Shown here piece by piece: positions 30,263-40,971 of a stretch of DNA of 64,000 nt. Each line of letters opens with the position of its first letter. Position 1 is the first letter of the stretch. The notes beneath the pieces were generated by a model. It was not told the DNA's origin and made no database searches. It saw only the letters and a program-made list of their open reading frames with translations. The translations under genes and the position numbers were made by a program. The DNA is from Blastocladiella emersonii ATCC 22665. Taxonomy: Eukaryota; Blastocladiomycota; Blastocladiomycetes; Blastocladiales; Blastocladiaceae. The DNA is taken from contig JANHCV010000014.1 in NCBI GenBank assembly GCA_025594325.1, forward strand, positions 682,001-746,000. Direction: 5' to 3'.

Positions 30263-32690
30263 ATGGAAAACGAATGCACTGAACTTGCTGCAATGCGCTT
30301 GGACTCCTCGCAGCCCGACTCGGAACCTGGCGAGAGCGACTCCGACTCGCCGACGACTGCGCCGACCGCGGAGCTTCTCCCCGCCGCCAGCAAGCGCGCC
30401 AACTTCCCCGTCCGCATGGACATCTTGGTGCAGCACGTCGGCGACCTTACCGACCCCGAGACCCGGCCCGCCAAGAATGCCGCGCTTCTGGCGCTCCTTG
30501 ACGCGCACCCGGAGACGCCCTTCGCCGTGCTCAACGACACTCGACTCACGTCTCCCGAAGACTCGCGCTACTTCTTTGGACTCGACAACACGGACTGGTT
30601 CCGGCGCGATATCCTTGTCCCTTGCGACGTCGAGGACGGCAGAGGTGGGAATCCGCCTAGCTCGCGCGAGGGCGGACTCACCCTCCTGTTCCGATCGAGT
30701 ATCTCGCAGCGCCTGCGCCCCGCGAAAGAGTTTCCTGGCTTCGCTCTCGTCCAGCCCGTCAAATTGCCGAGTAACCGAGAGCTTGTGTTGATCCTCGTTC
30801 ACTTCACCGACGGCCTTGGCGGCGACGACTTTGACGAGGCCGTGGCGTTTGTCGTAGACACGTTGCAGCAGGCGTGGTTCAAGAGCTATCCGGTCGTCGT
30901 CGTGGGAAGCGATTATGGCGGTGCTTACCGCGGCCCGGTCGTTACGAATCGGATTGCCAGGTTCGGGCTCGTCTAGCTCTCCACCATCTTTGGTGCCGCG
31001 AGTCCCGCGGAGCTTGGATCAACCTCGAGTACTGCGATCGACCAGCCGGCGGGCCGGGTCGACTTCGTCATGGCCTCGCCAAATGCACTCGAATTCATCG
31101 AGCCACCGAGCACGGACGCCACGTTTATCGCGCAGATTCGCGGAACGCTCGACAAGCCTGACTTGCTTAATCCCGCGCTCCATGTTCCCACCTCACTCGG
31201 CCGCTTCCTTGACCCATCAAGATTGTTCAGCATCGCGCCGATCCCAATGCTGTCACCATTAACACGAACCGATTCAACTTTGACCACTGGTTCTCGTTCA
31301 CCGCTCACCTCGAGAGTGAGCTCGGTGACACCCCGCTTGTTCTGGGCGACGACGTAAACGACGCGTGGTCCGCGATCTCGCTGCTCCTGGACTCGGCGGC
31401 GCGCGCGTGTTTTGACGTGAAGCCGTTTGATGTGGCCGAGTTCAATGACCTGCTCGGGCACGACGAGTACGCCAAGGCGCTCAAGCTGCTCCAAAAAATG
31501 AGCACGGGTGCCAGGATGAAGCTCAACCGCGTCGGGCACAACTTGGCGTTCCATGCAGGCGCGCCCGCCGAGGATCTTGCCCTGCTTGAACGCTACCGGA
31601 GAGACAGGCTTCCTAAGGACATGTACCTGGAATGGAAGCGCGCGGCGCGCAAGGTCAAAACAGTGCTCCGCAAGAAACGTACCAAGTTGAAGCTTATTTA
31701 CTTCGAGCCGCATCTCAAATCGAGTGGGGCGACGCCGTCCAAGAGCTTCTACGTTCTCGGTCTGCTCAATTTCACGGACAAGAAGGCTCCGGCGTTGCCT
31801 CGAGTGGCCGAATTCGCGCGTGCTTGGCTCGATTCTTACGCCGGCGAATCGACTTTGGGTGCGGACGGAAACCTTTCGCTCTCAGGTCAGTGGGCTCGCG
31901 CGTTTGCTCCGCTTGATCACGTCTCCGACGACATTTGGACCAGTTTGATGGCCCCGCCCACGGTCGAGGAGCTTACTGCCGCCATGAACAGCGGTCCCGA
32001 GGCGACCGATCTCGCGACGCAGCTCCTCGCAAACGCTGGAGAGACGGTGACATCGACCCTTTGCGATTTCCTTACACTCTGCTTGCGCACCTGCACCTTG
32101 CCCTCTCCCGCCGAGACAGACCTACCGTACGTCGTGCTCCCGGGAATCGTGCCCGTCGACCGCTACCGCTCCAGCACTCTGCTCTCTGCATCCGCGTCGC
32201 TGCTCATGAAAATTCTCGTTGACCGGATTCGCGCGAGCCTGGCCACCCACCGCGTGCTCCGTGGCGCATTGAATCTCAAGTCATTGCTTGGTGCCAGTAG
32301 CGACGCGACGCCGGCAGCGTGGTGCGCGCTGCGCACCGTGTCCAATGCGACCAGGGAGCTTGCACTGCGCGGGCGCACCGACTCGCTCTGGCCGCACTTC
32401 TTGTCCAAGCACACGGCGATACACTCGGTCCCGCCTCGGCTGATCGCGCTCGCGATGCAGCGGATCCGGCTGCCGCCTGCTTTTGTCGAGTTTTACACGG
32501 ACCAGGTGATGCGCGAGGACATGGGCCGCAAGTTGTTCCACGGGCGCGGGACCCCGCAGGGCGCGTCGAGACGGATCTGATCTGGGGCCTGTTGTACGAC
32601 GTGTGCCTCAGCGAGCTGCATCAGCTTGCCGTTGAAGTCGGGAGGATGCCTGAGTTGTGGTCTGCCCCGCGCGAAGATGATCACGAATAG
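30263..32690 (+). pseudogene. RT-like element (copy 4), most complete
   Basis: Starts MENECTELAAMRLDSS. EEP-like half: ANFPVRMDILVQHVGDLTDP, VLNDTRLTSPEDS, GGLTLLFRSSIS, VVVGSDYGGAY, in-frame TAG at 30974, AGRVDFVMASPNALEF. A frame change near 31210 leads to RFNFDHWFSFTAHLESEL, a linker with repeated Lys/Arg, and WARAFAPLDHVSDDIWTSLM. The RT-like half has YVVLPGIVPVDRYRSSTLLS, HFLSKHTAIHSVPPRLIALA, and GRKLFHGRGTPQG, then a one-base shift near 32558 and VETDLIWGLLYDVCLSELHQ, ending at 32690. Motif A Asp is Ser, and no YxDD motif exists before the stop. Order and length are as in non-LTR retrotransposon ORF2 but shortened. Few lesions, so probably a recent loss of coding ability. Confidence 0.75.
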
Positions 32691-32765
32691 ATCTTGAAGT
32701 ATTGCCCGTATACATTTTGCTCGCGTTTTGTCTAACACCAACGTTTATCGCGAGCCAGGAAGGAG

Positions 32766-32815
32766 ACGTGTTGCGCCACACAGCACGTGGTCACATGATA
32801 TCCCGACGCGTCTCA
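32766..32815 (-). promoter_or_regulatory. Shared module, complete copy, inverted, upstream of the 32971 gene
   Basis: On the minus strand reads GAGACGCGTCGGGATATC, ATGTGACCACGTGCTG, TGTGGCGCAACACGTC. It lies 156 bp upstream of the start at 32971. The centre contains both CATGTG and CACGTG. Orientation is opposite to the gene, as in the 34346 copy. Confidence 0.6.
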
Positions 32816-32970
32816 CGGCTGTGTCGCCCCGAAAGCTTTCGCCCTCGAATAAATGATACCGCACGAGTGAGGCTGTGGGAAACTTCTGAGAGAATGCGGA
32901 AGACTGCAATGTGGCGGTCACCAGCGCCTTCACGAATGCACAATCCTGGCCCTCAAAGACTTGCACTACC

Positions 32971-34182
32971 ATGTATGCAATGAACAAGAAAAGTAACAAG
33001 CTCTCGTTCAAGCTTCACGGGAAACGCCATAAGGCAAGTCAAACGGCGCCGTCGGCGGTCGCTGCTATCGGGCAGGCTCAACCAAAGCGGCTTCCTCTCG
33101 AGGTCATCGAGTGCATTCTGCAGTTTGCAGCGAACCTCTCGTACAATGGGCTCATTCCGCACCGCTCGACCTGTACTTTTCAGCGGCGACAGAACGGGAC
33201 TTTCGACTTGACCCCGCGTCCGCGCTGTCAGGCTACTGAACAAGAGACGGCCGCGGCGAACGAGCTCCGCAAATACATGTCGGTCGTCCGGTGCAGTCGG
33301 TCGCTGCGCGACTTTGCTTTCGACTACCTTCCGGGCACGTCACAGGTGCACATTCTAGCCGACGACCGAGCTGACCGTTTCGCGATGGCGATTCGGCTTC
33401 ACCAGTTCGCACCTGCTCCCGAGTTTCGCCGTATTCTCAAGGAGGTGTTCCAGTATTCCTGCAACACACTCCGTCCGAACATCCTCGAGTATCTGCTGGG
33501 AAACGCATACCTCGGCTTCAAAACGGCTAGCCTGCTCGAAACTGCAATTGCTGCTGGTCAGGTCGACCTAGTCCGCCATATCAGACGTACGGGGTACGGG
33601 CCGGGCGGCTCGGACGAGAAAATGATCGCCATGGCCTCCGCGGAGAGCCAAATTGGCATCCTCAACGCCTTCTAGGCGGATGGTGTCTTTCCGGCCGCCG
33701 CGCCCAAGCAAGTCAACCTAATGCGTCCTTGCCTCAGGAATCGGCTGGATGTCCTACAGTGGTGGCGTCAGCGGCGGGACAAAGTCCCAGAAACCGAGCT
33801 TACGTCTCTCACTTTTGGTTTGATCAGCGCGAGCGAAAAGGGGTACCTGCCATTGGTTCAGTACATCTTCCAGTCTGGCCTCGTGAAGGAAATTAATCCC
33901 TACATCCGGAGCGATCCTGACGGGACGACTCTGGACAAGGTCAGCAAGCATGGACATGTTGCAATTCTCGAGGAGTGGCGCAAGTCGGGGTTCAAACTCG
34001 CCTATACGGCAGCCGCACTCGACCAGGCGAGCTCCGCAGGCCACGCGGACGTGGTCGAGTGGTGGCTCAGCTCGGGACTCGAGGTCAAGTGCACCGAGAA
34101 CGCGCTACTCGCGGCTAATGCGTTCGGACACGACAAGGTGCTCGCGGTATGGCGCGCGCATGGGTACAACGTTCGGGTTTGA
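32971..34182 (+). pseudogene. F-box/repeat gene (type C family, copy 2), one nonsense codon
   Basis: A single frame runs from ATG 32971 to the stop at 34180-34182, broken only by TAG at 33673. The paralogue at 35 kb has Glu at this place (LLDALEADGIF against ILNAF*ADGVF), so GAG to TAG. F-box-like LPLEVIECILQFAANL is near residue 48. Then come the block LRKYMSVVRCSRSLRDFAFDY, VHILADDRADRFAMAIRLHQ and ankyrin-like repeats (HGHVAILEEWRKSGFKL, AGHADVVEWWLSSGLEV), ending AANAFGHDKVLAVWRAHGY. The repeats have the length and GHxDVVEWW pattern of degenerate ankyrin units. F-box plus ankyrin suggests substrate binding for ubiquitination; inferred only. The stop may be real or a polymorphism. Confidence 0.7.
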
Positions 34183-34345
34183 TTGTATTTGCTTTCGTGT
34201 TTGCTGAGCTGAGCCGGCGCCGTTTGAATGATGAACGAAGCCTACTTGTTCGTTCTGTCGTAACAACTTGTTAGTCGTCACAACTTGCTTTGGACGGGTA
34301 GTCGAACTGGAACTGTGTTTGGCGGTCCGACTCGAGGTGTCTCTC

Positions 34346-34392
34346 GCGTTGCGCCACAGATCACGCGATCACATGATATCGCGACGCGTCTC
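34346..34392 (-). promoter_or_regulatory. Shared module, complete copy, inverted, upstream of the 34512 gene
   Basis: On the minus strand: GAGACGCGTCGCGATATC, ATGTGATCGCGTGATC, TGTGGCGCAACGC. It lies 120 bp upstream of the presumed start at 34512, in the same inverted orientation and with similar spacing as the neighbouring paralogue's copy at 32766, which suggests the gene and promoter were duplicated together. Confidence 0.6.
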
Positions 34393-34511
34393 GAGGCCAC
34401 CAGTTTTGTGCGCATGTCTCACCGCTTGAGTGCGCCGTCAGCTCCGGTGGAACTTAAATGCGCTCCTTGACACAAGCTCTCACGCTCTTACAAATGACAC
34501 TCTGATGAATC

Positions 34512-35748
34512 ATGCACACCCACGACAACAAGCAGCGGAGCAATCCTCGCAGTAGCGCTCGAGGCGAAACTCGCAGGAGCGTCCCGCTGCGCCTCCGAAG
34601 GTTTCTCAGGGACAGCCGGCTCAACTTCTACCAACGCTTCCCGTCGAAATCATTGAGGCATCATGCTCTTTGATGCGAAGCGCTCGTGCTGTGGGGTCTC
34701 ATCGCATCGCGCAAATTGTGTGTTGCGGCGGGAGTCTGGTCCTGGCCTCACCACCAGCTTTGTTACCCAAAGAGCTGCGGATCAGTGTAAGATTACCCGG
34801 CGGCAACTTGTAGCGGCAAAGGAGGTCCGGCGCTACATGGCAGTGCTACAGTGCACCCCGGCCCTGCGCGAGTTTGCCTTCAACTACATCCCGCGCACGT
34901 CGGCGTTCCACATTGTTGCCGACGACCGCGCGGACCGACTGGAAATGGCCATTCGGTATCGCAAATTTACGGCGCTTTGTGACCTCAAAGATGTTCTCAA
35001 CGAGCAGCTCCAGTATGCGTGCGACGCTTCCCTCTGCAGCATTCTCAAGTTTCTGTTGCTGACTCCATACCTCGGCCTCGACCCTTCTCGTTTCCTCCTG
35101 GATGCGGTCGAATCCGGAAACATCACCGTAGTGCGGCTCATTTGACTGGTTGGCTACGCTCCGGGCGACTCAGATGAACAGGTACTCGATGAAGCGACGG
35201 ATGCTAACCAAATTGGGCTCCTTGACGCGCTTGAGGCGGATGGGATCTTTGACACCGCCTCAATCACGAGCATCAACGGATGCGGCGTTTATTTCCATAA
35301 GAATCTGGACGCTATGCAGTGGTGATGGCGGCGGCGCGACAAGTTCCCCGGCCTCACATTTCCCGGGCTTGAGGTTGCACTCAGGCTCGCCAGCGAGTCG
35401 GGTCAGTTGTCCATTGTTCAATGGATCCTCCAAACGGGCCTCGTCAAGTCGATTCCCGACTTTGATCTCCACGGTTTGAGCGACGGTTTGGCCACGCTCG
35501 ACAATGTGAGCAAGAACAAGCACATTGCGATCTTCAAGGAGTGGCGCATGTTGGGCATCAAGCTCGACTACACTTCATTTGCCCTTGACTACGCCAGCGC
35601 TCAAGGCCACACTGACGTCGTCGAGTGGTGGCTCAGCTCGGGACTCGAAGTCAAGTACACCGACAACGCCTTCCGCGCGGCCAACGCGTATGGACATGAT
35701 GTCGTGCTCGCGGACTGGCGAGCACATGGCTACAAGATTCGCGTTTGA
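34512..35748 (+). pseudogene. F-box/repeat gene (type C family, copy 3), decayed
   Basis: Tandem paralogue of the preceding gene. The N-terminal part (from ATG 34512) loses frame near 34660-34690. PVEIIEAS, an F-box remnant, is in another frame. From about 34800 one frame carries AAKEVRRYMAVLQCTPALRE, FHIVADDRADRLEMAIRYRK and the ankyrin-like GHTDVVEWWLSSGLEVKYTD, ending AANAYGHDVVLADWRAHGY at 35748. It has in-frame TGA at 35143 (Arg position in the paralogue) and at 35326 (a Trp position). Both can be explained by single C-to-T or G-to-A changes. Not functional unless the sequence is wrong. Confidence 0.7.
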
Positions 35749-35851
35749 GCCCGCGACTGCGGTTTGTCCTCGTCCCTCATTTTCCCAGTTTGTTCAGAAT
35801 ACACAATTTGGAGCACAGGTGTCGTGTATAGCGGGCAGCTATCGTGAACAA

Positions 35852-38448
35852 TCATGCACCATCAGCTGGCAGCAATTGTGCTGCATCTAGCCCGCGCCAA
35901 ACACACGCGTCGCGAACAGACTCGCGGAACTCGGTCGTAGCCGTCGTAGCTACAGCAGCGGTAAAGATTTCAGCCAGACTTTCGCGTGCCTCGACAGCAA
36001 TCAACTCATCGCGCTGAACCCGATCGAGAACCATGCAAACCGCAGCCAGTAACCAAGCGGGCGTCCGAACACCATCAAGCGCGCCGCGCGGAAGCATTCG
36101 CCAGACGTATCGCGGGCTCGAGACGATGACACGCATGAAGTCATCGGCAAGCAGAACGGGATCTGCGCGGTGCAGCTGTTCAATGATCCACACCAGTTCC
36201 AGTCCGGGTCCGCGTGTCCCGCCCGCAAGTTCGGCGCGGCGTTGTTCGTCGGCTGCGCGAAGCACATCGTGCGAGAAGAGCAGGTCGCGCGCACTGTTGG
36301 GAATAGATCGGCGAACGAGTTTGAAGTCGGGAATTTTGGTCAAGAAGATGTGAACCGCATACTGCCACGGCGCCCAAGTCGGGTCAGGAAGGTCGACGGG
36401 CGGAGTATTCTGGATGACAGGGCGGGGGCGCGGTCGAAGCTCAACGTGAGTCGCGGCCAGAACAGGAATCGTGGGAGCAACGGTCAAGGAGTCGGTCGAG
36501 TAAACCTTGAGCGAAAGCGATTTGAGGTACGCGTTCATGTTCCAGTACAACTCTCCGAACCTTCCAGTTCGAGTCGCGGGCAGCAATAGGAGGAACAAAT
36601 ACCAGTGCGCGATTTGAAGCGGCTGGTTCCTCGACTGCAGTTGCGCAAGACGGTCGATTGTCGCTGGCGCGGTCCGCGGGTCGCACAATAACGCGATGAG
36701 AAGCGGGACCGAGTCGTCCGGTAAGCCCTCCTCGAGCCAGTGTGTGCGGAAGCCAGGATTTAGACCGCGTGAGTGCAAGACCATGTGTGCTAGACCGTAA
36801 GTGTCAAGGAACGCGACGATATCGCTTAGCACACCAGCTTGCTTGAGCGCTGAAAGAACTGAGCTGTTAAGGAGGGTGCTGGGATCGAGACCCACCATCA
36901 AAGCCTGTGTCAGGAGCGCGGTGGTATTGAAGACGATTGCTGAAGCGTCACTAATAGTTTGGGTAGAATTAGTGTAACTGCGTTTGGTGAAGACCGTTGC
37001 GTAATTTATCGCTAACAGTGGAGAACGAGTGTTACTCTTTGAGCGTGGTTTTGGGAAGCGGGAAAAAGGACGCACCACTTGTGAAAACTTCTTGTAGCTC
37101 GCTTGGAACCACGAGAGTAAGCAACCTCGTCACGTCAGCCTCACTGACCTTGATCGCGATGAGCAGCATCCGTGCAACCTGGTTTGTTCCAAGCATACCA
37201 CACTCAAACAGCTCGAACAAAATGCCGCGGTGATCACCAAACGTGTCCGCCGCGAGAAGCCGATTGAGTGCAGACTCGTCACCACCAAGCATCGCCGTCG
37301 CAAGCTTCGATTTGTAGTACGAGTGGTAAGGCGGGCGGTCAGAATAAGTATCGAAGCGACGGACCACCTGAGCGGTGCATTCTGGGCTGGCTTGATTTAC
37401 GACATGGACGGCAAGCGAAGGCATCACTTGGCGGTCAAGCAATTCGCCGTTTGCACCAGCAAACCATGAGAGAGTATTAATCACAAGCTCGGCCGAGAGG
37501 GAGGAATCACACGCGCGCTCAACGAGGCCATGGAAGGGAAATCCGGCAAACATCTCGCGCCGAACTCCGTACTTGGGCTGCTCGAGAAGTTTGAGGACCT
37601 TGGGGCGCCACCATTTGAGCGCGGCGAGCACGAGAAAGCTGAAAAAGAAGGGCGGAAGCCGGCCGGAATGCGCCTCGATATCCTCGGCGTAAGGTGTGTC
37701 CCAAAAGAGCGCGTTGACTTGCTTCTGGAGGCGCCAGTCGACGTCCAAGAACGACCACGTGCAAATCGAGAGCGAGTGTGACGCGGCGGGCTGCTGCGCA
37801 ATGGCATCGAGTACAAGAGTAAGCTCGGGAATTCGGCCTTGTGCAAGGAAGTAAATGGAAAGCTGGCGCATAACAAAGAACTGTGGAACAATTGCATAGT
37901 CTGGGTCGTGGAGATCGTCGCCCTCCTCGAACGCCAAGTCAACCTTAATGGCCCACTGAGCAAAGTCGTTGTCCGGAACGGTGTCGAGGGCCTTGTTGGA
38001 GAAGCGAGCAATTAGTTGGGCGACGGTCGGCTCGTCAAACACGTCGACGGATGGCAGCCAGAGGGCCCGCTCGGTCTCACGGTACCATGCGGCCGTCCGC
38101 TCACGGCAAGCAAGGTGGCATAAATATTGATAAAACGGTGTGGCGTGGCGCAAGCTGATGGGTGCTCCGTATTCGCCCCCAGTACACGGACACTCGTCCT
38201 CGTCGCACGGGTGTAAGCGACCGACCTCACGCACACAAGTCGGGGCGCAGCATGTAGGTCAGCCGCCAGAACCACTGAATGTCGGATTCGGACGCAATCT
38301 CAGCAAAGCCGCTTGTGGCAAGCGGGACGGCGACCCGAGGCACGGCCAGCCGCAGAACATGCCCGACCAGTTCGGCGGGCAGATCCGCAAACTGGAGTGC
38401 TTCACATGGTCCAATAACGTTGCATGAAGTCATTTCATTAGATTCCAT
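35852..38448 (-). CDS. VPDGALD-superfamily protein, B-type, one intron and one possible frameshift
   Basis: ATG at 38448 (MESNEMTSCNVIGPCEAL) is followed by an F-box-like LPAELVGHVLRLAVPRVAVP. The frame shifts by one base at about 38226-38234 inside a TGTG repeat (RPDL then VREVGRLHPCDEDECPC). A long open part runs to 37076, then a 64-nt phase-1 intron (37012-37075, GTGCGT...TTAG). The second exon is 37011-35852. The C-terminal region has RYVWRMLPRGALDGVRTPAW, which aligns with the VPDGALDGV motif of A-type members. Helical throughout, with no catalytic motif. Total about 840 aa. It shares a 152-bp divergent promoter with the decayed gene at 38601. The single frameshift could be a sequencing error. 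Confidence 0.6.
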
Positions 38449-38600
38449 GGTGTGCGAGTCCTGTAAAGAGGGAGGGCGCTGACTGGGCGCTGACGCGTCG
38501 AACGTCGCGGTTTCACATCGGCCGCCACCCCAACGAACGCGCGTCGCTCGTTCTGTCTCCCTGAGACCGTCGATGACGAAGCATCACGAAACCACACTCC
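38449..38600. promoter_or_regulatory. Bidirectional promoter with ACGCGTCG module
   Basis: The 152 bp between two divergent family genes (starts 38448 minus, 38601 plus) hold TGACGCGTCGAACGTCGCGG and TTTCACATCGG (38491-38520), a diverged copy of the shared module. One module appears to serve both genes. Confidence 0.45.
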
Positions 38601-40738
38601 ATGAAACACTCCATGCAATCCGTCCACATGCCGCCGGCGCTGCGTCCCGGCCATCTCCCGACGGAGCTCGCTCTCGCCGTGGTCCAGCTTGCACAGCCTC
38701 GTGCCGCGGTCGCGTTGGCGTCGCGCTCCCTCAATCGCTTGGTTTGCGACACGGTCGTCCTTCACGCTTAAATCTTGTCGGTTGTTGCCTCGTCGTCCAG
38801 CGGGACTGCATGGGAGGCGCTCTGCTTGACACTGTTTTCTTCGCGGGCAACAAGGCTCAGCGTGCGTTGGTCGTTGCGGCTTGGCGGGCGCGCATCGAAC
38901 CACTGATGCGTGTGCTTTTGGCGTGCGCCAAACGGCGAGCCGCGACGCAGCGCCGCATCTCGTTGCTTGACGATACCGAGCGGCAGCACTTCGATTTTCA
39001 CGCGTTTATCGAGTGCGCGCAGTTTGCACCGCCGAACCAGCTCCTCCGCTATCCGCGTGTCGTGCATCTTCTTGTTGCAACGCGCGCGGCTGTGACCGGT
39101 TCCCCGCCCTCCTGGAGGAAACCCTTGCGAATATCCGGTCCTACATACTGGCTAGACCTCCTGACGATCGCCGTCCCGTGGCCGGAATGGGCATTTGCCT
39201 ATTTCGACCCGTCTTTTCCATCCGACGAGGATGTCCCAGATGCCTTTGCTTTGCCTCCCCGCCTCGCTTCATCGATGTGCTCGGCTTTCTCGCGCTGGGA
39301 AACTGGCAACACGACACGCTCGAGCTACTCTAGGATCCGCAGTACGGAATCGACCGGAACGCACTTGCCGCCGCTTTCAAGTCGGAATATCCTGCCACTT
39401 GGGCGTTTGACCACTTGGAACGCTGCGTCCTTCCGTACAGGATTGCGGCTGCAATCGTTGTGTGGCTCTACGCGCATGGCTGGTCCAACACTTTCCTGGA
39501 CAAATCGACGGTCCTTCAAGTGTTTACTAGCGCTTGCCCGCCTGCTTTCGTGCTCGCCTTGGCCCGCGTCCCCGACGGACGGATCAGTGCAGACCTGGAC
39601 GAGTACAGCAGAGACACGCTCATTCGGATCAATCGCCAGGCTGAGTTTGTTTACGAAAACGGGGAACCTGTGAAGAATATCGACATTCTGACGGTTTCGT
39701 ATCCCTTTGGCCAGCTCGGCAACAATTACTTTGCCAAATTGCTTCGCCACGCGCTGCGCGGCGAGCAATTGGACGTGGTCGGGGCGCTTTGCTCACTTTC
39801 GCCTGTGTTTGGAGTTCGGTGGGACGCTATTCTAGTCGATGGTACGTTCAGATGACAGTCGAATCGTCGACCTCGCTCACTCGTAGGAGCGTATGTTCAG
39901 CAATTATGGGTGAATGCCGTGCATTAGAAGTTAGCGGCAGAGTTCTTGACGGGTTGACCCGCCTCGCTCGCACTACGGGTCGTGCCAACCCTCTTGAGCG
40001 TCTCGCTCCCGATCCATTCAACGATGCCCAAGTCAGCCAAGTCGTTCTCGCTCTGGTTCACTACGAGACGCCGACAACTGACCGACTTGATGTCTTGACC
40101 ATTTTTGCGCGTCTACTTGCCTCCGACAAGCCGCCGATGGCCGATGTCTCGCATGAGATTTCATGGCTGGTCACTTCAACGCTTACGCTTGAGAGTACTA
40201 GAAGGCGTGCGGCCACGATTATCCGGAGCTCACGCGTATCCGCGTCGCTGTTATGCCATATGCTCGCCGCCCACTTCACGCCCAACGACAATCATGACAT
40301 TCCTCCCTTGACCGGGCTCGCCGCTTGTCCTTCCTGTCCGCTTTCGTCCCAAGCCGTATGGCGCAACGCATTCCCCTCAATTCTCGCGCTCGTGTGTCCA
40401 AGCGAGGACCTCGACCAACTGCTCTTCGTTTGCCTCTCGCCACTCAAGCCCGTTTACTGTAAGGCACATCTCCGCGAAGCCACCAATAGCTGCTGCCATG
40501 ACAGTGGCATTTGTACGACACAGTTTATCGTCAACGAAATGCTTTCCACGCATCCGCAAGTTCTCTTGTCGGCCTCCTCAAAGTTTTCTCGCCTGCGTCG
40601 CCAAGTCTGACGCAGTGGATTCCTGACGGCGCGCTCCGCGGTAAGCTGAGTCGTGCGGAAATTGACCGCATTACGGCCGTGACCGTACTGAGATCCAAGG
40701 AACATCATCGGCGTGAGCTTGAGCGGATCGCTACGTAG
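38601..40738 (+). pseudogene. VPDGALD-superfamily gene, B-type, heavily decayed
   Basis: MKHSMQSVHMPPALRPGHLP is followed by the F-box-like TELALAVVQLAQPRAAVALA, then an in-frame TAA at about 38770 where the 54506 paralogue has Trp (HA*ILSVVAS against PAWIISRLAS). Several frame changes follow (about 38900, 39110). In-frame TAG at about 39332 interrupts LELL*DPQYGID. The stretch 39400-39855 (AHGWSNTFLDKSTVLQ, DILTVSYPFGQLGNNYFAKL) is well preserved and shows what the transposon-broken copy at 55.6 kb looked like. The intron near 39840 begins GTACGT, but its acceptor no longer gives the right frame. The tail SLTQWIPDGALRGKL carries the family motif and ends at 40738. Confidence 0.7.
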
Positions 40739-40971
40739 GTTCACGCGACGTCGTCCATCCACGCACACACAAAATAATTGGGATTCTACTATGCTGGTCG
40801 TTTTCGCTGCCGCGGTTCGCGCCGTTGCGCAGGCATGTTTCCGAGAGGGTCTCAAGCGACGCAAACCTACGCGTTGAGGGAAATGAAATTGGGGACGATT
40901 GTATTTTGTGCGGGTCCAGCTCTGCTCTCGCGACGCCCGGAAACACTTGTCGGCTCGCAGTGAGCAAGCGC

